64,000 bases of DNA, taken from the NCBI RefSeq assembly GCF_016863195.1, contig NZ_BOOK01000001.1, positions 124,001-188,000 on the forward strand, written 5' to 3'. The stretch is from Paraplanobispora takensis. GTDB taxonomy: Bacteria > Actinomycetota > Actinomycetes > Streptosporangiales > Streptosporangiaceae. The notes beneath the pieces were generated by a model, which was given only the letters and a program-made list of their open reading frames with translations, made no database searches and was not told where the DNA came from. A program made the translations under genes and the position numbers. Of the stretch, positions 17,966-26,112 are shown one piece after another. The stretch's first letter is position 1. The number at the start of each line of letters is the position of its first letter.

Positions 17966-18610
17966 CTACGCGGCCTCGACCAGTCCCAGCCGCGCGTGCA
18001 GGCGTTCTCGCACGAGCGGCCATTCGGAACTCAGGATCGAGTAGAACGCGGTATCTCGGACCGTGTCGTCGGCGCCTCGGCTCTCCGCCCGCCGCACACC
18101 GTCCAGGTGCGCGCCGAGGACCTCGATGGCGGCCCGGGATCGTAGGTTCCGTACGTCAGCCTTCAGGGTGATGCGGTGGACCTGCCACGTCTCGAAGGCG
18201 AGGGAGAGCATCAGGTACTTGCTCTCCCGGTTGACACCCGTGCCCTGGGCCGATGCGGCCAGCCAGGTGTAACCGATGTCCGCCACGGACGGGACCTCGC
18301 CCACCGCGCCATGTGAACCCGGAGGCCAGGGCATCGGGCCCTGCCAGTACTCCAGGTTCATGAGACGGGTGGCACCGACGATGCGGTCGGTGTGCAGCCA
18401 CCGGATGGCGAAGGGCATGGCGCGGCCCTCCGCCTGCTCAGCCAGAGCGGCCTCCACGTAGGAGACCATCTCCTCCCTGCCGTGGGGAACCCGGGTGAAG
18501 GCGTAGGTCGTACGGTCTTCACCCGCCGCGGCGACGAGCTCGTCGACGGCCGCGAGGCTGAGCGGCTCCAGGCGCGCGGAGCGCCCAGATAGGGTGACAA
18601 AAGCGGGCAT
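17966..18610 (-). CDS. GNAT-family acetyltransferase (RimJ/RimL-like)
   Basis: 214 residues beginning MPAFVTLSGRSARLEPLS, the usual start of Acetyltransf_3 proteins. IGYTWLAASAQGTGVNRESKYLML covers the acetyl-CoA motif, with QGTGVN as the Q/R-x-x-G-x-G/A loop. ITLKADVRNLRSRAAIEVLGA matches the RimJ/RimL C-terminal motif. The frame is open for 16 codons upstream; 18610 is chosen by homology. A clear hairpin terminator follows. The acceptor, whether ribosomal protein, antibiotic or other amine, is unknown. Confidence 0.87.
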   Translation of the reverse strand: MPAFVTLSGRSARLEPLSLAAVDELVAAAGEDRTTYAFTRVPHGREEMVSYVEAALAEQAEGRAMPFAIRWLHTDRIVGATRLMNLEYWQGPMPWPPGSHGAVGEVPSVADIGYTWLAASAQGTGVNRESKYLMLSLAFETWQVHRITLKADVRNLRSRAAIEVLGAHLDGVRRAESRGADDTVRDTAFYSILSSEWPLVRERLHARLGLVEAA

Positions 18611-18795
18611 GAGCACATGATGAGGGCTCACCAGCATGACTAATACCAAATGCCACACGACATCTCGGTGAGCATCGGGGAAAGCCGCCCACCTTCGCCG
18701 ATCGGGAGGGTAAAAGGCCAGGTCAGAGCGGTCGTCGCCGTCCCCGCCTCGGCGGGTCCCGCGGCGCCGTTATGCAACCGATGCGCGCCGCGGGA

Positions 18796-20076
18796 TCACC
18801 CGACCGCGGGGCCGGGGACGGGGACGCGTCGCGGCGCCCGCGGCGCCGGCAGACGCGCCGGTCCGAGGTCGCCCAGAGCCTCCTCGAGATGGTCGAGGGA
18901 GGCCGCGATCCAGGGCAGGCCGAGCGGGTCGGCAGCCTCCAGCGCGGCCAGCCGCTGCTCGGTCGTCTCGCCGTACAGCAGGCTGGTGGCCACCCGTACC
19001 CGCAGCGCCGCGGGGTCGTCGCCGAAGGCGTGACCGGGGAGCACCCCGATGCCGTGCCGGTCGAGCAGGTGGGCGGCCAGCTCGTCGGAGGTCGCGATGT
19101 CCAGGCCGGTGAAGTCCGGATAGAGGTAGAAGCCGCCGTGGGGCGCGTGCGCCGTCACTCCCGCCCGGACGAACCGGGCGTGCACCGCCCGCGCCACCGT
19201 GCCGTGCAGCCGCCTGCTCCGCTCGATCCGCTCCAGGAGCTCGGCGGGCTCGGTGTAGGCGTAGGCCGCCGCGTGCTGCACGGGGGCGGCCGGACTGGAC
19301 CAGATCTCGCTGGCCACCGCCAGCAGCCGGGTGCGCAGCTCGGCCGAGGGCAGCCGGGCCACGCCGATCCGCCACCCGCCCAGGGCCAGGTTCTTGCTGA
19401 GCCCGCTGGTGACGACGGTGCGCTCCGGGGCCAGCTCGGCCGGGCTGAGGAAGGGGGTGCTCGCGTCGTGGACGAGGTCGCGGTAGATCTCGTCGGAGAT
19501 GATCACCAGGTCGAGCGCGCGGGCGATCTCGGTGATCTTCTTGATCGCGTCGGTCGCGGCGAGCGTCCCGGTGGGGTTGTCGGGGAGGGTGACCAGCAGC
19601 GAGCGCACGTCGCGTCCCCGGGCGCGCGCGTGCAGGACCGCCGAGACGACCCGCTCGGGGTCCGGCACCCCTCCCTCGCCGGGGGGCGCCGGGACGAGCA
19701 GGGGACGCGCCCCGACCAGTTCGGCCTGGGCGGCGTAGCTGACCCAGCTCGGCATCGGCAGCACGACGTCCCCGCCGATCGCGAGCAGCAGGCCGTACAG
19801 CAGGGGCTTGCTGCCGGGGCCGCAGACCACCGTTCCGGGGTCGGTGGGCAGTCCCCGGCGCTCCCAGTACCCGGCCGCGGCCTCCCGCAGGGCGGGCAGC
19901 CCGGCCACCGGGCCGTACCCGTTCTGCCCGGACGCGGCCGTCAGCCGTTCCTGCAGGGACGGGTGCACGGGCAGGCCGGCCTCGCCGAAGGCGAGGTTCA
20001 GGACGCGCTCTCCCGAACGCCGTCTTCGGACAATCTCCTCGTTTGCCGCCAAGGTGGCAGAAAGTGTGACGTTCAT
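18796..20076 (-). CDS. Class I/II PLP-dependent aminotransferase
   Basis: 426 residues. NGYGPVAGLPALREAAAGYW is the substrate/PLP entry segment, LVTLPDNPTG the NPTG motif, VIISDEIYRDL the D/Y pair that binds the pyridine ring, and SGLSKNLALGGWRIG holds the PLP lysine and the carboxylate-binding arginine region. AAGGAG precedes the ATG. It diverges from a LysR regulator across 95 bp, the classic arrangement for a LysR-controlled gene. The amino donor and acceptor are not readable from motifs. Confidence 0.92.
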   Translation of the reverse strand: MNVTLSATLAANEEIVRRRRSGERVLNLAFGEAGLPVHPSLQERLTAASGQNGYGPVAGLPALREAAAGYWERRGLPTDPGTVVCGPGSKPLLYGLLLAIGGDVVLPMPSWVSYAAQAELVGARPLLVPAPPGEGGVPDPERVVSAVLHARARGRDVRSLLVTLPDNPTGTLAATDAIKKITEIARALDLVIISDEIYRDLVHDASTPFLSPAELAPERTVVTSGLSKNLALGGWRIGVARLPSAELRTRLLAVASEIWSSPAAPVQHAAAYAYTEPAELLERIERSRRLHGTVARAVHARFVRAGVTAHAPHGGFYLYPDFTGLDIATSDELAAHLLDRHGIGVLPGHAFGDDPAALRVRVATSLLYGETTEQRLAALEAADPLGLPWIAASLDHLEEALGDLGPARLPAPRAPRRVPVPGPAVG

Positions 20077-20096
20077 GGATGTTTCTCCTTCTTTTA

Positions 20097-20106
20097 GGAA
20101 CGTTCC
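20097..20106 (+). promoter_or_regulatory. Palindrome in LysR/aminotransferase divergent promoter
   Basis: GGAACGTTCC is a perfect 10-bp palindrome inside TTAGGAACGTTCCCAGAA, midway in the 95-bp gap. It is a plausible LysR recognition-site core. Confidence 0.4.
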
Positions 20107-20171
20107 CAGAATCAGGGGTAGAAGGCATCAGTACAAGCTTCGGTTCGTGTGGGTGGGCGTAAGGAAATCCG

Positions 20172-21128
20172 ATGCTCGATCTGCGTCGTCTTGCCTTGAT
20201 CTGCGAGTTCGCCCGGCGAGGCAGCATCGCGGCGACCGCCGCTTCGCTCGGCTACAGCCCCTCGGCGGTCTCCCAGCAGCTGGCCGCCCTGGAACGCGAG
20301 GCGGGCGCCGTCCTGATCGACCGCACCGCCCGCAGCGCGGAGCTGACCGACGCCGGGCGCCGCCTCGTCGAGCACGCCGAACGCATCCTGGCCATGGTGG
20401 AGAACGCCGAGTCCGACCTGTCGGCCCACGCGGGGACCCCCTCGGGCCGCGTCACCGTCACCGCCTTCCCCACCGCCGCCGTGGCCTTCGCGCCCGCGCT
20501 GGTCAGGTCGCTGCGGCGGCACACCGCCCTGGCCCTGCGGATGGCGCAGAGCAGGCCGGAGGGCGGGATCGACGAGGTGCGGTCGGGAGAGGCGGACATC
20601 GCGCTGGTGGACGACTGGCGCGGCCGGATGCGCGGGTCGGAGACCGTGACGCTCTTCCCGCTGTTGCACGATCCGCTGGTGCTGGTGGTGCCGCGCAAGC
20701 ATCGCCTGGCCTTCCCCGAGGAGCCGGTGGACCTGAGGGAGCTGCGCGAGGAACCCTGGATGGCCACCCCCGACGGGGAGCCCTCCCGCCTGGCCGTCGA
20801 CCGCATGCTCGCCGCCGTCGGCGGGGCGCCGCCGGTGCCGTGGGAGTTCGAGGGGCTCAGCACGATCCTGAGCCTGGTCGCCAAGGGCGTCGGCATCGCC
20901 GCGGTCCCGGCCCTGGCCCTGGCCGCCGGGGTGCGCGGCATCGCCGTCAGAGAGATCCCCGGCGCCCCGGCCGGCCGCGACGTCCACGCCGCCGCCCGCA
21001 CCTCCAGCCTCAACCGTCCCGCCGTGGCCGTCACCCTGCGCGCCGTCCACACCGCCGCCCGCTATCTGGCCGCCGACCTCACCGCCCTCGAACCGGCCAC
21101 AGGTGAACCCGCGAGGGGGCGCCGGTGA
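20172..21128 (+). CDS. LysR-family transcriptional regulator
   Basis: 318 residues. The N-terminal HTH is MLDLRRLALICEFARRGSIAATAASLGYSPSAVSQQLAALE, ending in the LysR hallmark and TDAGRRLVEHAERIL linker helix. A substrate-binding domain follows (GRVTVTAFPTAAVAFAPALV ... DIALVDDW ... VPRKHRLA). AAGGAA precedes the ATG. It is divergent from the aminotransferase, its likely target. Confidence 0.93.
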   Translation: MLDLRRLALICEFARRGSIAATAASLGYSPSAVSQQLAALEREAGAVLIDRTARSAELTDAGRRLVEHAERILAMVENAESDLSAHAGTPSGRVTVTAFPTAAVAFAPALVRSLRRHTALALRMAQSRPEGGIDEVRSGEADIALVDDWRGRMRGSETVTLFPLLHDPLVLVVPRKHRLAFPEEPVDLRELREEPWMATPDGEPSRLAVDRMLAAVGGAPPVPWEFEGLSTILSLVAKGVGIAAVPALALAAGVRGIAVREIPGAPAGRDVHAAARTSSLNRPAVAVTLRAVHTAARYLAADLTALEPATGEPARGRR

Positions 21129-21154
21129 AGCAACCGAGGAACGCCCGCAGCGAA

Positions 21155-21306
21155 GCGAGGACGTGACGAGGGCGGGAGCCGGGCCAAAGAGCCCCCGAGC
21201 CTGCGACGCGTCAGCGTCGCCATAAACACAGCGAGGACGTGACGAGGGCGGGAGCCGGGCCAAAGAGCCCCCGAGCCGCCGTGCGCAGCACGGCCATGAA
21301 CACAGC
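21155..21306 (+). repeat. Dispersed hairpin repeat, tandem copies B and C
   Basis: Two 76-bp units (21155-21230 and 21231-21306) are nearly identical for the first ~54 bp (GCGAGGACGTGACGAGGGCG...). They then carry different but self-complementary hairpins: GCGACGC-GTCA-GCGTCGC in B and GCCGTGC-GCA-GCACGGC in C. Both end in AACACAGC. They fill most of the LysR-rnhB gap. Confidence 0.85.
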
Positions 21307-21324
21307 CCCCTTAAACTCCAACTC

Positions 21325-21993
21325 ATGCCTCCCTCGTACGCGCTCGAACGCCTGCTGTCCGGTGGCGGGTCGAAGCTGGTCGCCGGGATCGACGAGGTCG
21401 GACGGGGGGCCTGGGCCGGGCCGGTGGCGGTCTGCGCGGTGGTCACGGACCTGTCGGAGCCGCCCGCCGGGCTGACCGACTCCAAGATGCTCACCCCCGC
21501 CCGGCGCGTCGCGATGGTCCCGGAGATCACCGCGTGGGCGGCCGGCATCGGGTACGGCGAGGCCTCGCACGAGGAGATCGACGCGTTCGGCATGACCGAG
21601 GCGCTGCGCCGGGCCGCCCGCCGGGCGCTGGCGGAGCTGCCGGTGCGGCCCGACGCGGTGATCCTGGACGGCAAGCACGACTATCTGGGCCCGCCCTGGC
21701 AGGTCCGGTGCGAGGTCAAGGGCGACCTGTCCTGCGTCTCGGTGGCCGCGGCCTCGGTGGTGGCCAAGGTGCGCCGCGACGCCTACATGGCCTCCCTCGG
21801 TTTCGAGGAGTACGGCTTCGCCAGCAACGCCGGTTACCCCTCCCCGGTCCACCAGCGGGCCCTGGCCGAGCACGGCCCGACCGGGCACCACCGCCTGTCG
21901 TGGTCCTATCTCGACAAGTTGCCCCGCTGGCGCCACCTCAGGAAGCACCGCGACACCGCGGCCGGAGCCGGTCAGCTCGGGCTGTTCGGATAG
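21325..21993 (+). CDS. rnhB: Ribonuclease HII
   Basis: Cuts RNA in RNA-DNA hybrids and starts removal of single ribonucleotides from DNA. 222 residues. The catalytic set is visible: D23 and E24 in [15 protein letters not shown]115 in ILDGKHDY, and a further acidic residue in [21 protein letters not shown]. The C-terminus ends QLGLFG, a PCNA/beta-clamp-binding-like tail. It starts 19 bp after the tandem hairpin repeat. Confidence 0.95.
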   Translation: MPPSYALERLLSGGGSKLVAGIDEVGRGAWAGPVAVCAVVTDLSEPPAGLTDSKMLTPARRVAMVPEITAWAAGIGYGEASHEEIDAFGMTEALRRAARRALAELPVRPDAVILDGKHDYLGPPWQVRCEVKGDLSCVSVAAASVVAKVRRDAYMASLGFEEYGFASNAGYPSPVHQRALAEHGPTGHHRLSWSYLDKLPRWRHLRKHRDTAAGAGQLGLFG

Positions 21994-21998
21994 CGCCG

Positions 21999-22982
21999 GT
22001 GCGGATCGGCGTCTTCCTCGTCGCGGCCGGATTCCCCGGCCGCTCCCCGGGCGAGGTGCTGCGGGACACGGTGGAGGCGGTGACCGTCGCGGAGGAGGCC
22101 GGGTTCGACGACGCCTGGATCGCCGAGCACCACTTCATGTCGTACGGCGTGTGCCCGTCGGCGGTGACGCTGGCCGGGGTGGCGCTGGGCCGTACGGACC
22201 GGATCGGGGTCGGCACGGCGGTGAGCGTGCTGTCCACCCGGCACCCGGTGGACCTGGCCGAGCAGGCGGCGATCCTGGACCGGGTCTCCGGCGGCCGGTT
22301 CACCCTCGGCGTGGGCCGGGGCGGGCCGTGGGTGGACCTGGAGGTGTTCGGGACGGGGCTGGAGCGGTTCGAGCGGGGTTTCGCCGAGTCGCTCGACCTG
22401 CTCTGCGCGGCCCTGGGCGGGGACAGCGTCGCGGCGGACGGGGAGTTCTTCCGGTTCCGGGAGGTGCCGGTGGTCCCGGCGGTCAGGATGCGGCCGGTGG
22501 TGGCCTGCACCTCGCCGGGGACGGCGGCGCTGGCGGCCGGCCGGGGGCTGCCGATGCTGCTGGGCATGCACGTGGGGGACGGGGAGAAGGCCGCTATGAT
22601 CGGCGCCTACCGCGACCGGTCTCGCGTGGACGGGGACCCCGGCCACATGGCCGCCGCGGTGGGATACGTGGCCGACTCGACGGCGCAGGCCGTACGGGAG
22701 CTGAGGGCGAGCATGCCGCGCTGGCTGGCTCCGGGGCTCGCGGGATACGTGCCGGTGGACGGGCGGCCTCGGCCGCGACGCGATGTTCCCGGATATGTCG
22801 ACTTCCTCTGCGCGACCCACCCGGTCGGCTCGGCGGACCACTGCGTCGCCTCGATCGAGCGCACCGCCGCCGCGACGGGCCTGCGCCACCTGATCCTGAT
22901 GGTCGAGGGCGCCGGCGAGCACGCCAAGACCCTGGAGAACATCCGGAGACTCGGCGCCGAGGTCCTGCCCCGCCTGCGATGA
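21999..22982 (+). CDS. LLM-class flavin-dependent oxidoreductase
   Basis: 327 residues. The luciferase-like fold is clear: VRIGVFLVAAGFPG, WIAEHHFMSYGVCPSAVTLAGVAL, IGVGTAVSVLSTRHPVDLAEQAAILDRVSGGRFTLGVGRG (the bacterial luciferase alpha-type HPV...E motif) and a late CVASIERTAAATGLRHL. GTG 21999 follows the rnhB stop by 5 bp, so the two are probably co-transcribed. FMN or F420 use cannot be settled by eye. Confidence 0.88.
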   Translation: MRIGVFLVAAGFPGRSPGEVLRDTVEAVTVAEEAGFDDAWIAEHHFMSYGVCPSAVTLAGVALGRTDRIGVGTAVSVLSTRHPVDLAEQAAILDRVSGGRFTLGVGRGGPWVDLEVFGTGLERFERGFAESLDLLCAALGGDSVAADGEFFRFREVPVVPAVRMRPVVACTSPGTAALAAGRGLPMLLGMHVGDGEKAAMIGAYRDRSRVDGDPGHMAAAVGYVADSTAQAVRELRASMPRWLAPGLAGYVPVDGRPRPRRDVPGYVDFLCATHPVGSADHCVASIERTAAATGLRHLILMVEGAGEHAKTLENIRRLGAEVLPRLR

Positions 22983-23047
22983 CGGTCCTCCGGGCAGGGG
23001 CGCCCCCATGCCCGCCGGACTCTTCGCCGCGCGGCGAGCCGCGGGGA

Positions 23048-23503
23048 CTAAGACCCGTCCGACTCCGGAGTGATCAGTTCGATGGTCGGGAAGTAGGTCC
23101 GGTAGCGAGCCGTATCCCGCGTGATCAGGCGATATTTTCGCGCGGCCGCATGAGCGCCGATGTAGAAGTCCGGCAGGGGAGACCTCTTACGGCCGCCACG
23201 TTGCTTGTAGGCCGCGAACGCCTTGCCCGCAAGGAAACCCGCCTCGTAGGGAAGGTCGTGCCGTTCTATCTCGTTCACGGGCAGAGCCTCGTCGAGGTCT
23301 TCGACGGTGTCGAAACCGACGGACACTTCGGCGTAGATGATCGGATTGATGATCACCCAACCTTCTTCTCTCGCCTGGGCCACCGCGTCATCCGACCACT
23401 CGGCCCATTTCGGGTCGTCCATCAGGATGTCGAGCAGAACGCAGGTGTCGATGAGAGTGGTCGGCCGGTGGGAGACGGGGTGGAGACGGGGCCTACTCGC
23501 CAC
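23048..23503 (-). CDS. PIN-domain ribonuclease toxin (VapC-like)
   Basis: 151 residues. The PIN acidic residues are D19 in LIDTCVLLDIL, E59 in IIYAEVSVGF, D112 in LPDFYIGAHA and D130 in LITRDTARY, all in family order. The start overlaps the stop of the upstream AbrB gene by 11 bp, so the pair is one toxin-antitoxin operon. VapC-type toxins cut tRNA or rRNA; the target here is unknown. Confidence 0.88.
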   Translation of the reverse strand: MASRPRLHPVSHRPTTLIDTCVLLDILMDDPKWAEWSDDAVAQAREEGWVIINPIIYAEVSVGFDTVEDLDEALPVNEIERHDLPYEAGFLAGKAFAAYKQRGGRKRSPLPDFYIGAHAAARKYRLITRDTARYRTYFPTIELITPESDGS

Positions 23504-23720
23504 GGAGTAGCTCCATGAGCTCGTCGGTGCTCATCCTCATAGACGCCTTGCCGCGCATGTGCCGTGTGAGCCTCTTCCCCCTGCTCTCGCTGCCCTCGCG
23601 GCGCACGATGGTCAGCGTGTCGCCGACTTCGACCACGTCCACCTCGTCGCCTTCGGAGATCCCGTACTTCTCACGAAGATGAGCGGGGATCGTCACCTGC
23701 CCTTTGCTGTTGACCCGCAT
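23493..23720 (-). CDS. AbrB/SpoVT-type antitoxin
   Basis: 75 residues from ATG 23720 (MRVNSKGQVTIPAHLREKYGI), the swapped-hairpin AbrB/MazE DNA-binding domain, followed by a C-terminal tail (MRMSTDELMELLRGE) of the kind that wraps the PIN toxin. A GTG at 23747 would add nine residues; AGGTG 8 bp before 23720 favours the shorter form. Expected to repress its own operon. The upstream 60 bp are noticeably AT-rich for this genome. Confidence 0.85.
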   Translation of the reverse strand: MRVNSKGQVTIPAHLREKYGISEGDEVDVVEVGDTLTIVRREGSESRGKRLTRHMRGKASMRMSTDELMELLRGE

Positions 23721-23798
23721 TTCTGATTCACCTGTTCGAGCAGTCACGTATTACTTCTACTACCCGATACTAAGCTCCGCTCCGCTTCGGAAAATCAA

Positions 23799-23825
23799 AG
23801 GGCGCGGGTTGGTGGCCCGCGCCCT
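23799..23825 (-). terminator. Intrinsic terminator of the SCO5389-like gene
   Basis: A 10-bp perfect stem (AGGGCGCGGG / CCCGCGCCCT, 7-nt loop) lies 20 bp past the stop of the minus-strand gene. It is followed on that strand by TTTGATTTT, a U-rich tract unusual for this genome. Confidence 0.8.
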
Positions 23826-23844
23826 GGAGGAAATACGAGGTCGG

Positions 23845-24231
23845 TCAGCAGTCGACGAGTTCGGGTGACTGGTTGAGGATCTGGGACCTGGCGGTGATGA
23901 ACTCGGCGTGCGCCGCGGTGGCGGCCGGGTCGAAGACCGCGACCCGGTGGCAGTTCTGGAAGGCCAGCTTCACTCCGAAGTGGCGCTCCAGGGCGCCGCG
24001 CATGGAGTCGCTGGCCAGGCAGCGCAGGAGCTGGCCGCGGGCGGTCTCGTCCGGCGGGGGAACGGTGTTGTCGGCGAACTCGGCGCCGGTGCTCGTCCGC
24101 TGCCTGACCAGCTCGCTGATCACCGACCAGGCGTAGGGAAGCGAGTCGCGGACGCAGGCGACGAACGCCGCGTCGTCCACCTCACCGGCCTTCGCCCGGT
24201 CGAGAAGATCGTTCGAAACGGTCAGCGACAT
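23845..24231 (-). CDS. SCO5389-family conserved protein
   Basis: 128 residues beginning MSLTVSNDLLDRAKAGEVDDAAFVACVRDSLPYAW. The conserved run PPPDETARGQLLRCLASDSMRGALERHFGV and AFQNCHRVAVF match, from memory, the small actinobacterial family of Streptomyces SCO5389. No enzyme motif is seen. GAGGAGA precedes the ATG. Function unknown. An intrinsic terminator follows. Confidence 0.8.
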   Translation of the reverse strand: MSLTVSNDLLDRAKAGEVDDAAFVACVRDSLPYAWSVISELVRQRTSTGAEFADNTVPPPDETARGQLLRCLASDSMRGALERHFGVKLAFQNCHRVAVFDPAATAAHAEFITARSQILNQSPELVDC

Positions 24232-24292
24232 GCTGCGTTCTCCTCTCAGAAGGGGTCTTTCAGACACTAGAGCGGGGGTGTTGATCTTCCAG

Positions 24293-25261
24293 CTAGCGAT
24301 GGGGGGACACTCGTGTGGGCCCGAAGACGAAGTCGGGGTCCACCTGGGCGGCGAGGTCCTCACCGGTGGCCCGGTTCGCCCACGCCCGCGCGTTGCGCAG
24401 GTGGAACTCCACGGCCTGGCGGCCGAACCGGTCCCAGTCCTTCTCCCGGCCGTCGAGGTGCTTCAGCAGGACGGCGAGGGCCTCGGCGTTTGCCGGCTCC
24501 AGATCGTCCAGGGTGAACGGGCGGCCCTGCTCCATGGCCCGCACGGCGGCCGAGTGCTCCAGGCAGACCAGCAGGTCGTCGCCGACGTGCTCGCGCAGGA
24601 AGGCGACGTCGTCCGGGCCGTGGATCTTGTTGCCGACGACCGCGAGCGGCACGTCGTAGTCGGCGGCGTACTCGCGGTACTGCCGGTAGACGCCGACGCC
24701 CTGCCGGGTCGGCTCGGCGACCAGGAAGGTCATGTCGAAGCGGGTGAACAGGCCGGAGGCGAAGGAGTCGGCCCCGGCGGTCATGTCCACCACGACGTAT
24801 TCGCCGTGGCCGTCGACCAGGTGGTTGAGGTAGAGCTCGACCGCGCCGACCTTGGAGTGGTAGCACGCCACGCCGAGGTCGTCCTCGCTGAACGGGCCGG
24901 TGACCATCAGCCGCAGGCCCTCGGGGGTGGTGGCGGAGAACCGGGACTGGATCGGGTCGTCGGCCGGGTCGAGGGCCAGCAGCCGGGAGCCGCGGCCGGG
25001 CGGGGTGGTCTTGACCATGGCGGCGGCCGAGCCGATCCGGGGGTTGGCGCCGCGCAGGAACTCCTTGATCTCGGTCAGGTGGGAGCCCAGCGGAGGGGGC
25101 AGTTCGCCCTCTTCCAGGCCCAGCACCATGCCGAGGTGCTGGTTGATGTCGGCGTCGATCGCGACGACCGGCCCGCCCTGGCGTGCCGCCGTGTGCCTGG
25201 CGAACAGCGCCGACAGGGTCGTCTTGCCGCTGCCGCCCTTCCCGACGAATGCCACTCTCAC
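24293..25261 (-). CDS. CooC/MinD-like P-loop ATPase
   Basis: 322 residues. The deviant Walker A VAFVGKGGSGKTTLSALFARH (KGGSGKTT) with the lysine at position 3 of the loop is typical of the MinD/ParA/CooC group, then VVAIDADINQHLG, and VVVDMTAGADSF as switch II/Walker B. CooC-type members handle nickel or other metallocenters; MinD-type ones handle localisation. GTG 25261 is the first codon before the P-loop. The gene starts 15 bp after a Zur/Fur-like box, which argues for a metal-linked role. No obvious partner enzyme is adjacent. Confidence 0.85.
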   Translation of the reverse strand: MRVAFVGKGGSGKTTLSALFARHTAARQGGPVVAIDADINQHLGMVLGLEEGELPPPLGSHLTEIKEFLRGANPRIGSAAAMVKTTPPGRGSRLLALDPADDPIQSRFSATTPEGLRLMVTGPFSEDDLGVACYHSKVGAVELYLNHLVDGHGEYVVVDMTAGADSFASGLFTRFDMTFLVAEPTRQGVGVYRQYREYAADYDVPLAVVGNKIHGPDDVAFLREHVGDDLLVCLEHSAAVRAMEQGRPFTLDDLEPANAEALAVLLKHLDGREKDWDRFGRQAVEFHLRNARAWANRATGEDLAAQVDPDFVFGPTRVSPHR

Positions 25262-25275
25262 GACGCGATCCAATC

Positions 25276-25297
25276 TGATTATGAAAATCATTGCAAC
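25276..25297 (-). promoter_or_regulatory. Zur/Fur-like box upstream of the CooC/MinD-like ATPase
   Basis: On the minus strand the sequence holds TTGCAATGATTTTCATAATC. Its AATGATTTTCAT core equals the centre of actinobacterial Zur boxes (consensus about TGAAAATGATTTTCA). It lies 15-36 bp upstream of the ATPase start, where a bound repressor would block transcription. Confidence 0.6.
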
Positions 25298-25375
25298 TTC
25301 TGCGCGTGACCATGATGCCACGGGGCGGGGCGGGCACAAGGCCGTACGGGGAAAAGCGGGGGCGCGTGTCGCGGG

Positions 25376-25466
25376 CTGCGAGGAAAGCCGGAGCGGGCTG
25401 TGAGGAAAAGCCTGAGGGGGCTGCGAGGAAAAGCCTGAGGGGGCTGCGCGGGGAAGCCGGGGCGGG
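25376..25466 (+). repeat. 23-bp tandem repeat in a divergent gap
   Basis: Four units of 22-23 bp (consensus CTGCGAGGAAAAGCCTGAGG) lie between the ATPase and a TetR gene. The middle two differ by one base, the outer two are diverged. No coding potential. Confidence 0.7.
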
Positions 25467-25537
25467 CCGTACGGCGAGAGGTGTCGTATACCCCGGTTCA
25501 CCTGGGAAAACGAGCATCCCGGGAGGGCGGTCGAGGA

Positions 25538-25555
25538 CCATACCAAACCGTATGG
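25538..25555 (+). promoter_or_regulatory. TetR operator (autoregulatory candidate)
   Basis: CCATAC-CAAACC-GTATGG, perfect 6-bp arms, ends 12 bp before the TetR start at 25568. Confidence 0.6.
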
Positions 25556-25567
25556 CATGGTCTTCTC

Positions 25568-26110
25568 ATGGCCACCAAGCAGCACTGGCTGGACGAAGGG
25601 CTCGCGATCCTGGCGACCCTGGGAGCTCCGGCGCTGACGATCGATCTGCTCTGCGAACGTCTCGGGCTGACCAAGGGCTCCTTCTACCACCACTTCCGGG
25701 GCATGCCGGGCTACCGGACCGCGCTGCTCGACCACTTCGAGGCCAGGTTCACCACGAGCCTCATCGACGTCGTCGAGTCGGAGCCGCACCTGCCGGCCGC
25801 GGTACGGCTGGAGCGGCTGATCGACCTGGTCGGCCGCACCGGTGACTCGGCGGACCTGGAGGTCGCGGTGCGGGCCTGGGCGCAGCAGGACGAGCAGGCG
25901 CGGGAGGTCCAGGAGCGGGTGGACCGGCGCAGGACCGAGTACCTGCGCGTGTTGTGGGAGCAGCGCGGCGGCGAGGAGCCGGACACCATGGCGCGGCTGC
26001 TCTATCTGATCCTCGTCGGCGCCGGCCACATGGTGCCGCCGCTGACGTTCAAGGAAATCCGCGAGGTCTACGACCTGGCCTTGCGTCCCTACGCCTCCGA
26101 CAAGGAGTGA
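25568..26110 (+). CDS. TetR-family transcriptional regulator
   Basis: 180 residues. HTH: MATKQHWLDEGLAILATLGAPALTIDLLCERLGLTKGSFYHHF, ending in GSFYHHF. The C-terminal domain is acidic and helical. The perfect inverted repeat CCATAC-N6-GTATGG overlaps its likely promoter, so autorepression is expected. It is followed by a DUF2867-like gene with only 2 bp between stop and start, so the two form an operon and the second gene is the likely regulated function. Confidence 0.92.
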   Translation: MATKQHWLDEGLAILATLGAPALTIDLLCERLGLTKGSFYHHFRGMPGYRTALLDHFEARFTTSLIDVVESEPHLPAAVRLERLIDLVGRTGDSADLEVAVRAWAQQDEQAREVQERVDRRRTEYLRVLWEQRGGEEPDTMARLLYLILVGAGHMVPPLTFKEIREVYDLALRPYASDKE

Positions 26111-26112
26111 TC

